A stretch of 64,000 nt of DNA, from positions 1 to 64,000 of the forward strand of contig JAIXWJ010000039.1 in NCBI GenBank assembly GCA_027491335.1, given 5' to 3'. The notes under the pieces were generated by a model. The model did no database searches. It was not told the DNA's origin and was given only the letters and a program-made list of their open reading frames with translations. Position 1 is the first letter of the stretch; each line of letters begins with the position of its first letter. The DNA is from Actinomycetes bacterium (lineage in GTDB: Bacteria > Actinomycetota > Acidimicrobiia > Acidimicrobiales > Ilumatobacteraceae). Made by a program: the position numbers and the translations under genes. Of the stretch, positions 24,993 through 32,737 are shown one piece after another.

Positions 24993-25612
24993 CTTCCGCC
25001 TTCTACATCGCATTCGAGGGCATCGAAGGTTGTGGAAAGTCCACGCAGTCGCGTTCGTTGGTGGAGTCGTTGCGCGCCGACGGCCTGACCGTCACCGCCA
25101 CGCGCGAAACCGGAGGAACCGACATCGGCCTGCGTATCCGTGACGTGCTGCACGACACGGCGAACACACACCTGGACCCGGTGGCCGAGGCACTGTTGAT
25201 CGCCGGTGATCGGGCTCAACACCGCGCCGAAGTGTTGGCGCCGGCGTTGGCTCGGGGCGAACACGTGGTGAGTGATCGCAGCGTGTACAGCACGCTCGCC
25301 TATCAGGGATACGGACGGCAGTTGCCTCTGTCCACCGTGCGCGCGGTGAACGACTGGGCCCTCGACTCGCGTTGGCCCGATCTGGTGGTGTTGCTCGACG
25401 TTCCGCACGACCACGCCATGTCGCGCCTGGCCCATCGCGACCTCGATCGCTTCGAGCGCGAGAACGACGACTTCTTCCGTCGCGTGCGCGACGGCTTTCA
25501 CCACATGGGCTCCGAGGACCCGTCGCGTTGGTGCGTGATCGACGGAACCGGTGACCCCGCCAGCATCGCGAATGTCGTTCGCGACGCCGTGCGCGAGCGA
25601 CTGGGCATCTGA
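24989..25612 (+). CDS. tmk: thymidylate kinase
   Basis: A 207-residue dTMP kinase making dTDP for DNA synthesis. The P-loop is FEGIEGCGKSTQSRSLVE. The dTMP-binding DR-Y/Q block is VVSDRSVYSTLAYQGYGRQL. The LID region is DRFERENDDFFRRVRDGF. The GTG start overlaps the topA stop (GTGA) and the next gene begins one base after its stop. The tmk-holB pairing is common in bacteria. Confidence 0.95.
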   Translation: MTSAFYIAFEGIEGCGKSTQSRSLVESLRADGLTVTATRETGGTDIGLRIRDVLHDTANTHLDPVAEALLIAGDRAQHRAEVLAPALARGEHVVSDRSVYSTLAYQGYGRQLPLSTVRAVNDWALDSRWPDLVVLLDVPHDHAMSRLAHRDLDRFERENDDFFRRVRDGFHHMGSEDPSRWCVIDGTGDPASIANVVRDAVRERLGI

Positions 25613-25613
25613 C

Positions 25614-26681
25614 ATGTCCGCTTCGGTGTACGACGTGGTCATCGGTCAGGAGAGAGCGGTCTCCACCTTGCGCGCGTTGGCCGAATCTCCGGCCCACGCG
25701 TATCTGTTCGTCGGACCCGCGGGTTGTGGCAAGGATCTGGCGGCTCGGGCCTTCGCCAGCGTGAAGTTGCAACACGACGAAGATCCCGAATCTCGGGTGG
25801 CTCGGTTGGTGATGCGAGGCGAGCACGTGGACGTGCACGAAGTCGTTCGCGAGGGCGCGTCGATCTCCATCGAACAAGCGCGCGAGGACATCATCGCCGT
25901 CGCGGGTCTTTCGGCCGTGGAGAGCCCCCGTCGGGTGACCATCGTTCACGAATTCCACTTGCTCGCGCCAGCGGCCACCGCGTCACTGCTCAAGACGCTC
26001 GAAGAGCCCGACGCCCAGAACGTGATCATCCTGTTGGCCGACGAAATGCCGGCGCATCTGGTCACCATCGAGTCGCGTTGCGTGCGCGTGGACTTCTCGG
26101 CGTTGCCCGATCGGTTGGTGATCGACACGTTGCTGAGCGAGGGCGTGATGCCCGCGGTGGCCGAGTCCGTGGCCGGCATGGTGGCCGGCGATCTGGCCCG
26201 CGCGCGCATTCTGGCCGACGATCACCAGCTGGCCGATCGCATGCGTCTGTTCGCCGAGGTGCCCAATCGGGTGGATGGCAACGGGGCCACCGCACTGGAG
26301 CTGACCGCCGAGATTCTGGCGGCCATTCAAGACGCACTGGCGCCGTACAAGCTGGCGCACGAACGCGAGTTGGAAGCCCTCGATGAACGCGAACGCACGC
26401 TCGGTGTGCGTGGATCGGGACGCGCCAAGATCACCACCCGCCACAAGCGCGAGCTTCGCCGAGCCGAGACCGACGAGATCCGCTCGGGTCTGCGCATCAT
26501 CTCGCGTTTGTACAGCGACGCGTTGCGCGACGCCACGGACAAGACCGCCCACCACCAGATGGACGGCTACATCCAAGCCGTGGCCCGCATCCGCGACGCC
26601 AACATCGCCCTGGGCCTGAACGCCAACGAGACGCTGCTGTTGCAGAACCTGTTCCTGTCGTTGCCCGCCATCCACGACTGA
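25614..26681 (+). CDS. holB: DNA polymerase III delta-prime-like subunit
   Basis: A 355-residue clamp-loader protein. The AAA+ part begins DVVIGQERAVSTLRALAESPAHAYLFVGPAGCGKDLAARAFA, with a degenerate P-loop (GPAGCGKD) as expected for delta-prime. Sensor-type blocks are RRVTIVHEFHLLAPAATASLLKTLEEPDAQNVIILLADEMPAHLVTIESRCVRVDF. No zinc-binding cysteine cluster is present. The C-terminal 150 residues are helical and include a basic stretch (GRAKITTRHKRELRR) typical of actinobacterial homologues. It lies one base after tmk and before a tRNA gene. Confidence 0.9.
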   Translation: MSASVYDVVIGQERAVSTLRALAESPAHAYLFVGPAGCGKDLAARAFASVKLQHDEDPESRVARLVMRGEHVDVHEVVREGASISIEQAREDIIAVAGLSAVESPRRVTIVHEFHLLAPAATASLLKTLEEPDAQNVIILLADEMPAHLVTIESRCVRVDFSALPDRLVIDTLLSEGVMPAVAESVAGMVAGDLARARILADDHQLADRMRLFAEVPNRVDGNGATALELTAEILAAIQDALAPYKLAHERELEALDERERTLGVRGSGRAKITTRHKRELRRAETDEIRSGLRIISRLYSDALRDATDKTAHHQMDGYIQAVARIRDANIALGLNANETLLLQNLFLSLPAIHD

Positions 26682-26750
26682 TTTCGACCGGGCACCTCCG
26701 GCCCGAGGATGGTCGGACCGGCCGTTCGCCGGTAGCCTGCCTGTTCGCCC

Positions 26751-26826
26751 GCCCGGGTAGCTCAGTCGGCAGAGCAACGCACTCGTAATGCGTAGGTCAG
26801 GGGTTCGATTCCCCTCTCGGGCTCCA
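26751..26826 (+). tRNA. tRNA-Thr (CGU), with encoded CCA
   Basis: The acceptor GCCCGGG pairs with CTCGGGC and the D-arm is GCTCAGTCGGCAGAGC. The anticodon stem ACGCA/TGCGT holds loop CTCGTAA with anticodon CGU. The T-arm is GGGGTTCGATTCCCC, with T then CCA at the 3' end. Confidence 0.95.
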
Positions 26827-26897
26827 CTCCCCTTGGTGTTTCTGGTGGCAGGAAACGACCGAATCCCGCTCTTTCATGCCACCAGAATCACCACTGT

Positions 26898-26903
26898 TAC
26901 GGT
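26898..26903 (+). promoter_or_regulatory. leaderless -10 box of the GT2 gene
   Basis: TACGGT lies six bases before the first of four in-frame GTG codons, at 26910. This singles out that GTG as the start. Confidence 0.5.
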
Positions 26904-26909
26904 GACCGT

Positions 26910-26957
26910 GTGTCGTCGTCCGTGTCGTCGCCTGTGTCAGCGCCTGTGTCGTCGAAC
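26910..26957 (+). repeat. four tandem 12-base units at the GT2 start
   Basis: GTGTCGTCGTCC, GTGTCGTCGCCT, GTGTCAGCGCCT and GTGTCGTCGAAC follow one another in frame, encoding VSSS/VSSP/VSAP/VSSN. Each unit supplies a GTG start codon. Confidence 0.75.
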
Positions 26958-27638
26958 GTCAGTGTGGTGATTCCCACGAAGTCGAACGTGGCAGGTCTCA
27001 TGGGCGTGTTGGGTGACGTGCTGGTCGACCACAGCGTGCGACACATCTGCGTGGTGATCGACGGCGACGATGCCAACCGCAACGTGCCCGCGCTTCCCGT
27101 CGCCGTGAGCCGGGTGGTGGTGCCCGTGGGGAGCGGCATCCAACACATGTGGAATCGGGGAATGGCGACGGCCACGACCGACACGCACATCGTGTTCCTC
27201 AACGACGACGTGCGGCTGGACCGCGACTGTCTCGGATCATTGGCTCGATCGCTCGACGCCGACCCGACGATCGGGTTGATCTGCCCGAACTACTCGAACG
27301 TGACCATGCCCGCCGACCGTGAGGTGTTCGACACCTGTCGATCACGCTACGACGGCACCGGTGGCATGGCGGGCTTCGCCATGATGTTGCACCGCGATCT
27401 CGTGCGATCGTGGACCTTCGACGAGAACCTGCGCTGGTGGTACGGCGACGACGACATCGTCCGTTGGATCACCCGCACCATGAAACGTCGCGCGGTGATC
27501 TCGGCTTCGGCCCGTTGTCACCATCTCGACAGCGTCACCATCAACACGGATCCGCCGTCGGACTTCGGGCGCTTGGTCGAGCAGGATCGGATGTACTTCG
27601 AAACCAAGTGGAAGGGCGACAACGAATCACCGTCCTAA
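26910..27638 (+). CDS. glycosyltransferase family 2 protein
   Basis: A 242-residue GT-A glycosyltransferase. The first strand is VSVVIPTKSNVAGLMGVLGD. IVFLNDDVRLDRDC near residue 97 carries the nucleotide-sugar and metal Asp residues. Further in are GGMAGFAMMLHRDLV and FDENLRWWYGDDDIVRWI, an ED-like acidic acceptor-site block. No membrane helix is visible. The N-terminus is encoded by four tandem 12-base units, each starting with GTG. It is followed by a multi-pass GT-C-like protein, so both may build a surface glycan. Confidence 0.85.
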   Translation: MSSSVSSPVSAPVSSNVSVVIPTKSNVAGLMGVLGDVLVDHSVRHICVVIDGDDANRNVPALPVAVSRVVVPVGSGIQHMWNRGMATATTDTHIVFLNDDVRLDRDCLGSLARSLDADPTIGLICPNYSNVTMPADREVFDTCRSRYDGTGGMAGFAMMLHRDLVRSWTFDENLRWWYGDDDIVRWITRTMKRRAVISASARCHHLDSVTINTDPPSDFGRLVEQDRMYFETKWKGDNESPS

Positions 27639-27680
27639 TGTGAAGGAATCGACGACAACGATTCGCGTCCCGGAACTCCC

Positions 27681-28796
27681 ATGTTGGTGGGCATCGTTGC
27701 GGCCACGGCCGCGTTGCTGTTCGTGTTGATTCGTCTGTGGTCGGTGGGCGATGGCGACTTCGGAAGTTTCGTTGGTGCCGGCGATCTCTTGAGTTCGAGG
27801 TCGTCGCTCCCGCTCGAGAGCGGCGCCGGCTACGACGGTCAGTTCTATTACCGAATGGCTTCGTCGCCACTCGACTTCGATGCCACGTCCCACGGTGTCA
27901 CTCTCGACAGCGAAGTGCGCCTGCAGCGCATCGGATACCCCGCGATCACTTGGCTGATCACCTTGGGAGCAACCATCCCCGTGACGTTCGGGTTGGTGGC
28001 GGTGAACGTGATCGGAATGGGACTGGTCGCCGGTATCGGCGCGGAGCTGGCTCGTCGCCATCGACGAAACCCATGGTGGGGCTTGGCGTTGGCCTCGTAC
28101 TACGGCTTCGCTTTCACCATCGCCAAGGACCTCACCGAGATCACCGAGGTCACCTTCCTACTTCTGGCCTTACTCGCGGCACATCATCGACGATGGATCC
28201 CGGCGGCGTTGGCGCTGTCGGTGATGGTGCTGACGCGCGAGTCCGCCATGTTCGTCGTTCCGGCTCTCGCGGTGTGGCGACTCTCGATGATCGTGCGCCG
28301 AAGGACCAAGCCATCGATCATCGATCTCTCGTGGGTACTGCCGCCGATCGTGTTCGGAGTCTGGCAACTGGTGGTGCGCGAAGGCACGGGACGATTCCCA
28401 CTCACGGCTCCGTACCGCCACAGTTCGTTCAACGTTCCGGGTTGGCCTCTCCTCAACCAACTGGGCGACGTCTTTGGCGACTGGTCCGTGACGGGCATCG
28501 CGCACATGGCAGAGGTGATCGTGTTGCTCGCGGTGATGGCGTACGGAGCCAGCACGTTGCGCGACGAACGTGTCGATCCGTTCGTGCGCGTCCTGTTCGT
28601 CGGTCTCGGACTGGCCTGTCTCTCGCTCGACGTGTTGGACGGAGTCTGGACCATCCGCAGTTTGCGCATGTTCTCCGACGTCTTCGTCATTGCGATGCTC
28701 ATGCTGATCGTGACCCGGAAACGAATGACGGCGCCCCTCGTGGCCACCGGAGCCGTGTCGCTGGCCACCTACGGTTGGTTCGTCGTCAATCTCTGA
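27681..28796 (+). CDS. multi-pass membrane protein, probable GT-C glycosyltransferase
   Basis: A 371-residue protein with about ten hydrophobic helices. Near residue 48 is GYDGQFYYRMASSPLDFD, and then RLQRIGYPAITWLIT. The 'YDGqfYy...R.qRi.yP' block recurs in membrane glycosyltransferase-like proteins of actinobacteria with the GT-C fold, where the Asp in the first external loop is catalytic. It follows the GT2 gene by 42 bases on the same strand. It may add sugars from a polyprenyl-phosphate donor. The acceptor is unknown. Confidence 0.6.
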   Translation: MLVGIVAATAALLFVLIRLWSVGDGDFGSFVGAGDLLSSRSSLPLESGAGYDGQFYYRMASSPLDFDATSHGVTLDSEVRLQRIGYPAITWLITLGATIPVTFGLVAVNVIGMGLVAGIGAELARRHRRNPWWGLALASYYGFAFTIAKDLTEITEVTFLLLALLAAHHRRWIPAALALSVMVLTRESAMFVVPALAVWRLSMIVRRRTKPSIIDLSWVLPPIVFGVWQLVVREGTGRFPLTAPYRHSSFNVPGWPLLNQLGDVFGDWSVTGIAHMAEVIVLLAVMAYGASTLRDERVDPFVRVLFVGLGLACLSLDVLDGVWTIRSLRMFSDVFVIAMLMLIVTRKRMTAPLVATGAVSLATYGWFVVNL

Positions 28797-28805
28797 ACGG
28801 CTGAT

Positions 28806-29579
28806 TCAGTCGACGGGCCGCCCCTGAAAATCACCGATCAGCGAAACCTGAACGTTCTTCCCCACCGAACGTTCGGCCATCAGCGCCAACTTGGTTCGGT
28901 AGTACTCGTCACGAAGATCGCCCTCGGAAAGAGCGTTGTACGTGGGGTACAGCGCGCGTCGATCTCGTTTGGTTCGGTTCGGTCCGCTGCGATGAGGCGT
29001 GCGCGAATGGAACCACAGCGTTTGTCCCGACCGAACCGGAGCCGAAGTCCACACGAGGGAAGTCACCACGGAATCCTCGATGCAGCCGACCTCGTTCATC
29101 GGCAACACGCGATCGAAGCATTCGCCCACCACTTCCAGGCACCCGTTCTCGGCGTCGGCGTCATCGACGGCGATCATGCAGGAAATGTGGGCGTCGATGA
29201 ACGGATAGGCCGGAGCATCTTGATGCGGTGCGTACCCCGCTCCGCCCGCCAACTTGTAGTTGATCTTCTCCTTGTACAAACGGGCTTCCTCGCCCAGAAG
29301 AATGGCCGCCATCTCCATGACCGATCCTTCCGTGAGCAGACTCCTCAACCCGGCATGAAACGGCGTGAAGTTCTCGGTGCGACACAACTTCGGTCCATCG
29401 TCGGTGAGTTCCCGGTAGTGCAACCAGCGGTCGTCGGTGGCCGGCCACGAAGCGACATCATCGACCCACGCCCGCAATCGCTCGACTTCCGACGTGTCGA
29501 GGGTGTCGACCAACACCCAACCGTGTCGATCGAAGAACGTTTTCGCCGTCGGATCACCTGCGGCGAACGATGCGATCAT
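28806..29579 (-). CDS. PhnY-like Fe(II)/2-oxoglutarate dioxygenase (phytanoyl-CoA dioxygenase family)
   Basis: A 257-residue PhyH-fold oxygenase. The iron site is His119-x-Asp121 in GYAPHQDAPAYPF with a distal His in HSRTPHRSGPNRT. Further blocks are CRTENFTPFHAGLRSLL, ARLYKEKINYKLAGGAGYAPHQD, HISCMIAVDDADAENGCLEVV and RRALYPTYNALSEGDLRDEYYR. These match my recollection of PhnY/TmpA enzymes, which hydroxylate the carbon next to phosphorus in 2-aminoethylphosphonate or its trimethyl or methyl analogues. Its ATG overlaps the stop of the HD-domain gene just upstream (ATGA), the expected PhnZ partner. Which phosphonate is used is not readable here. Confidence 0.75.
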   Translation of the reverse strand: MIASFAAGDPTAKTFFDRHGWVLVDTLDTSEVERLRAWVDDVASWPATDDRWLHYRELTDDGPKLCRTENFTPFHAGLRSLLTEGSVMEMAAILLGEEARLYKEKINYKLAGGAGYAPHQDAPAYPFIDAHISCMIAVDDADAENGCLEVVGECFDRVLPMNEVGCIEDSVVTSLVWTSAPVRSGQTLWFHSRTPHRSGPNRTKRDRRALYPTYNALSEGDLRDEYYRTKLALMAERSVGKNVQVSLIGDFQGRPVD

Positions 29580-30115
29580 CGACGGGTGCCCAAGGAATAA
29601 ACGGCGTCGATCCATCTTTCGAGTCCGGGAACGATCGCATGAGGATCCTTGGCGCCATCGTCGGCCACGCGTAGCGAGACCATCGCGCGCCAATTCGGAT
29701 CGCTCTCGAACTCGCGAATCTCCTCCGGCGTGAGATCTCCCCCTTGCGCCTCGAGCGTCATGATGCTGTCCGCGGACAACAGTGCTCGATATTCGGGGCG
29801 GGTGGACACCAGGTAACGCTTCGCCGGAACGTGTCCCTCGATCAGCGCGGCCACGCGCTCACCGAGAACCTCGCGAACCGCCTCGGCCCCCATGGTGGCG
29901 TGACGGGGTTGTCCGGGACCGTCCCACGGATGCGCGAGATCATGAACGAGCCCGGCAACCTGCAACTCGAGATCGTCCGGATCCGAGATGGCCAACAACG
30001 CCGCGCACTGCAAGCCATGTTGAAGTTCGAAGAAACCTGGCGCTTCCGCCGACTCGGTGGTTTCGAGCGATCTCAGGTGATCGATGACTTCCGACGTGTT
30101 GGTGAAGATCTTCAT
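29576..30115 (-). CDS. PhnZ-like HD-domain mixed-valent diiron oxygenase
   Basis: A 179-residue HD-domain protein. Candidate iron ligands are His33 (FFELQHGLQCA), His58-Asp59 (LVHDLAHP), His72, His95 (LIEGHVPAKRYL) and Asp152/153 (RVADDGAKD). The stretch from GHVPAKRYL through LSADSIMTLEAQGGDLTPEE to RVADDGAKDP is characteristic of PhnZ and TmpB. These cleave the C-P bond of 1-hydroxyphosphonates with O2 instead of acting as phosphohydrolases. It is first in a two-gene operon with the PhnY-like gene (four-base overlap). The pair should release phosphate from an organophosphonate. Confidence 0.78.
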   Translation of the reverse strand: MKIFTNTSEVIDHLRSLETTESAEAPGFFELQHGLQCAALLAISDPDDLELQVAGLVHDLAHPWDGPGQPRHATMGAEAVREVLGERVAALIEGHVPAKRYLVSTRPEYRALLSADSIMTLEAQGGDLTPEEIREFESDPNWRAMVSLRVADDGAKDPHAIVPGLERWIDAVYSLGTRR

Positions 30116-30214
30116 GACAATGGTCCCGAGGGGAACTTACTAGCGTTTCGTATCGTCCACCGTGTGACGATTCGAGAATCGGTTCGTCACATCCTGAGAC
30201 ATCGGAGATCAAAC

Positions 30215-30526
30215 ATGAAACGACATCTCGCGACAACCATCATCGCCTTCGGACTGACGGCCGGATTGCTCACATCCTGTGGGAGCGACGACGAGTCCCC
30301 CACCACCGAGGCGCCGGTTACCGAAGCCCCCGTGTCCGAAGCGCCCACATCGACGACGTCCATGGGTGGCGGGGCCCAAGTGGCGAACCCGGCATCGGAG
30401 TACTGCGTCGCTCAGGGCGGCGAGGTGGAGATCGTCGACGAGGACGGTGGCCAAGTGGGCTACTGCAATCTTCCCGATGGAACGCGCATCGAGGAGTGGG
30501 AGTACTTCAATCAGTCGAACGGCTGA
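30215..30526 (+). CDS. DUF333-type small lipoprotein
   Basis: A 103-residue lipoprotein. The signal peptide LATTIIAFGLTAGLLTSC ends in the lipobox LTSC (Cys near residue 22). A Thr/Pro/Glu-rich linker follows (TEAPVTEAPVSEAPTSTT). The C-terminal DUF333 module is NPASEYCVAQGGEVEIVDEDGGQVGYCNLPDGTRIEEWEYF, with two Cys. GGAG seven bases before the ATG gives a normal ribosome site. It is anchored outside the membrane. DUF333 modules are found in haemolysin-like and inhibitor-like lipoproteins without a settled role. Confidence 0.85.
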   Translation: MKRHLATTIIAFGLTAGLLTSCGSDDESPTTEAPVTEAPVSEAPTSTTSMGGGAQVANPASEYCVAQGGEVEIVDEDGGQVGYCNLPDGTRIEEWEYFNQSNG

Positions 30527-31204
30527 TCATTGGCGGTCGTCGAACACCACCGACGGCAACCACTGCTCCAACCGAGCGAACATGAGGTCGGCACTTCGCG
30601 CCAACAGGTGACCGTCCCCCTCGCACACCACGACCTCACCGCCACCGGCGATGGCGGCCACCACCTCACTGCTCTGCATCGGCAGAATCTCGTCCATGTC
30701 GCCATGGAACAAGAGCAACGGCCGACCGCGCAATCCACCCGCGACTTCGCATCCGGCCGACTGCGTGGCGAAGGTGACGACACCAGACACTTCGTCCATC
30801 ACCACTCCCACACGCACCGCCACCGCACCGCCGAACGAGTGTCCCATCACGACCACGCGTTGAGCTCCGGCGTCGGCGGCCATCTGCACGGCCGAGGCCA
30901 CGTCGAGGCAACACGAATCCATGTCGTTGGGCTTGCGATAGTCGACCCGTAGCACCGGGACACCTCGCGAGGACCAAACGTCCCCGAGTCGCTGATACAG
31001 ACCGTCGGCCGGACCGAGCAGACCACCCATCGCTCCACCGCAGGCGACGATGGCCGCCGGTCGAACGTCGAGGCCGCGCGCCGGCACGTGCCACAGAACG
31101 GTCACCAAACCCCGCATGGTGAAGAGCTCGACGTGCCGCAACGTCGGCGTGATCATGGCGCTTTGCGACGCCAACACGCCCAGGGCGTGAAGAGGTGGCT
31201 CCAT
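30527..31204 (-). CDS. alpha/beta hydrolase with dienelactone hydrolase-like features
   Basis: A 225-residue hydrolase. The nucleophile elbow is VVVMGHSFGGAVAVRVG (Ser near 127). The acid is probably in LLFHGDMDEILPM and the His in CEGDGHLLARSADLM near residue 200. An N-terminal strand reads PAAIVACGGAMGG. Substrate unknown. It diverges from the MarR-type regulator gene with only 21 bases between the start codons, which suggests that the regulator controls it. A TAGGGT -10 box lies seven bases before its ATG. Confidence 0.8.
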   Translation of the reverse strand: MEPPLHALGVLASQSAMITPTLRHVELFTMRGLVTVLWHVPARGLDVRPAAIVACGGAMGGLLGPADGLYQRLGDVWSSRGVPVLRVDYRKPNDMDSCCLDVASAVQMAADAGAQRVVVMGHSFGGAVAVRVGVVMDEVSGVVTFATQSAGCEVAGGLRGRPLLLFHGDMDEILPMQSSEVVAAIAGGGEVVVCEGDGHLLARSADLMFARLEQWLPSVVFDDRQ

Positions 31205-31207
31205 CGG

Positions 31208-31220
31208 TTGTACCCTACAA
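31208..31220. promoter_or_regulatory. bidirectional promoter with a MarR-type palindrome
   Basis: The 21 bases between the two divergent starts contain the perfect inverted repeat TTGTA-CCC-TACAA. On the minus strand TAGGGT lies seven bases before the hydrolase ATG. On the plus strand TACCCT lies nine bases before the MarR ATG. A dimer on the palindrome would cover both -10 boxes at once, giving joint control of the regulator and hydrolase genes. Confidence 0.6.
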
Positions 31221-31225
31221 GAGCG

Positions 31226-31744
31226 ATGTCGACCCCCCGTCCCATCAACTTCGATGCCCTCGACCCCGCGCACCGTGAGATCGCGGTGCGAGTCGGTCGT
31301 GCGTGGCGTGATCTTCGTCGTGGTGCCTCCACGAGTCGATTGATCGACTACCTCTTCGGGTCCGGCGAGGACGCTCTGGAAGTGGGTCAGATGGACACCC
31401 TCGATCTTCTCGTGCAGCAACCGTTCTGGCGCATGGGTGATCTGGCCGACGCGTTGCGCGTGGACCCATCCACCGCCACCCGTGCCGTGCAACGTCTCGA
31501 GCGTTTCGGATTGGCGTCGCGTTGCAACAGTCCGTCGGACAAGCGCGTGGTCATGGTGTCCATCACCGACGACGGGCGAGCGCGTCACACCGAGGCGGCG
31601 CATCGTCGTCAGGAAGTGATCACGCACATGTTGGGTGTGTTCGATCGCGACGAGTTCGAGCAACTCGCCTCGTACATGGAACGTTTCGTGGGAGCACTCG
31701 ACGACTTCGTCGCCGAGGTCGGTGAGTCCGCGAAGAAGAACTGA
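31226..31744 (+). CDS. MarR family transcriptional regulator
   Basis: A 172-residue winged-helix regulator. The recognition region is MDTLDLLVQQPFWRMGDLADALRVDPSTATRAVQRLERFGLASRCNSPSDKRVVMVSITDDGRARH, with the MarR wing 'D+R' (SDKRVV) intact. Helices at both ends form the dimer interface. It diverges from the alpha/beta hydrolase gene across a 13-base palindrome that it may bind. The ECF sigma factor gene starts two bases after its stop, so the two could share a transcript. The ligand is unknown. Confidence 0.88.
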   Translation: MSTPRPINFDALDPAHREIAVRVGRAWRDLRRGASTSRLIDYLFGSGEDALEVGQMDTLDLLVQQPFWRMGDLADALRVDPSTATRAVQRLERFGLASRCNSPSDKRVVMVSITDDGRARHTEAAHRRQEVITHMLGVFDRDEFEQLASYMERFVGALDDFVAEVGESAKKN

Positions 31745-31746
31745 CC

Positions 31747-32316
31747 ATGGCCGACAAAGCCCTCTTCGCCGAGGAGGCTCTTCGGTACGCGCCTCAGTTG
31801 TTGAGCACCGCTTTGCGCATGACCCTCAATCGGTCCGACGCCGAGGATCTGGTGCAGGAAACCATGCTGAAGGCGTACCGCTCCTACGACTCCTTCCAGC
31901 CCGGAACGAACCTGCGGGCCTGGCTGTTTCGCATCCTCACCAACAACTACATCAACGGCTACAACGCGAAGAAGGTGCGGCCCCAAGAGAGCGAGCTAGG
32001 TGACCTCGAGGATCTGTACCTGTACCGACATCTTCCGCAACTGGCCAACAAAGCCACCGGCGCCAGCGCCGAGGACGAGGTGCTGGCGCTCTTCACCGAC
32101 GACGAGGTCAAGTCCGCGCTCGAACATCTGCCCGAACAGTTTCTGCTTCCCGTTCTGCTGGCCGACATTCAGGACTTCTCGTACCAAGAGATCGCCGACA
32201 TGCTCGATGTGCCCATCGGCACGGTGATGTCACGTATCCATCGGGGTCGCAAGGCCCTGCAGAAGTCGCTGGTCGACTTCGCCCGAGACCGGGGGCTGAT
32301 CACGAGCCATGGCTGA
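31747..32316 (+). CDS. ECF sigma factor of the SigR/SigH (ECF12-like) type
   Basis: A 189-residue ECF sigma factor. Region 2 is LLSTALRMTLNRSDAEDLVQETMLKAYRSYDSFQPGTNLRAWLFRILTNNYINGYNAKKVRP. Region 4 is ALEHLPEQFLLPVLLADIQDFSYQEIADMLDVPIGTVMSRIHRGRKALQ. The 'NLRAWLFRILTNxYIN' form and the adjacent ZAS anti-sigma gene are typical of the oxidative (disulfide) stress SigR/RsrA pair of actinobacteria. The anti-sigma gene starts inside its last codons, so the two proteins are made in a fixed ratio. Confidence 0.92.
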   Translation: MADKALFAEEALRYAPQLLSTALRMTLNRSDAEDLVQETMLKAYRSYDSFQPGTNLRAWLFRILTNNYINGYNAKKVRPQESELGDLEDLYLYRHLPQLANKATGASAEDEVLALFTDDEVKSALEHLPEQFLLPVLLADIQDFSYQEIADMLDVPIGTVMSRIHRGRKALQKSLVDFARDRGLITSHG

Positions 32317-32548
32317 TTGCAACGACACCATCGCGCAGCTGTACGCCTATCTGGACCGTTTTCTCGACGACGAACTGCGCCTCGAGATCGACGAGCACCT
32401 TCGGGTCTGCCCCGACTGTCAGGGTCGGCTGGAGTTCGAGCACACCTTGAAGCTCACCATCCGCGAGCGGTCCCGAGAGGAGCCCGTGGACGAGGAATTG
32501 CGTCAGCGTTTGATGGACTGTTTCGAAATCGACCTCGACGACGAGTAG
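32309..32548 (+). CDS. zinc-binding anti-sigma factor (RsrA-like, ZAS motif)
   Basis: A 79-residue protein with the ZAS motif HLRVCPDCQ (H-x3-C-x2-C) near residue 31 and an additional Cys near the N-terminus (MADCND). That gives the Cys/His set that holds zinc under reducing conditions in RsrA. Oxidation to a disulfide would release the sigma factor. There is no transmembrane segment, so it acts in the cytoplasm. Its start overlaps the sigma gene stop. Confidence 0.88.
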   Translation: MADCNDTIAQLYAYLDRFLDDELRLEIDEHLRVCPDCQGRLEFEHTLKLTIRERSREEPVDEELRQRLMDCFEIDLDDE

Positions 32549-32551
32549 GCT
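32546..32551 (+). promoter_or_regulatory. leaderless -10 box of the 51-residue membrane protein gene
   Basis: TAGGCT lies six bases before the ATG at 32558. Its first three bases are the stop codon of the anti-sigma gene. Confidence 0.5.
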
Positions 32552-32557
32552 GACCGC

Positions 32558-32713
32558 ATGCTCGCAGCGAACGTTTGGCACTGGTGGATCGGCGTCGTTC
32601 TCACGGTCGTCGGCGTGGCCACGGTCGCGGCCATGGGCGCCGGCTACATCAAGCAGGTCTCGGCCACCCGGTATCCGGGCAAGCGCCAGCGCCGCGGCCA
32701 CGACGAAGGCTGA
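32558..32713 (+). CDS. 51-residue single-pass membrane protein
   Basis: Starts MLAANVWHWWIGVVLTVVGVATVAAMG and continues with a cytoplasmic tail YIKQVSATRYPGKRQRRGHDEG. One hydrophobic helix of about 20 residues begins behind a Trp-rich edge (WHWW), and the C-terminus is basic. A TAGGCT -10 box six bases upstream supports its own leaderless transcript. It lies between the anti-sigma factor and tilS. I do not recognise the family; the 'sATRYPgKRqRR' tail looks like a conserved short membrane protein of this lineage. Confidence 0.6.
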   Translation: MLAANVWHWWIGVVLTVVGVATVAAMGAGYIKQVSATRYPGKRQRRGHDEG

Positions 32714-32737
32714 GCCATCCCCGCTTCGGGGTGCGAC

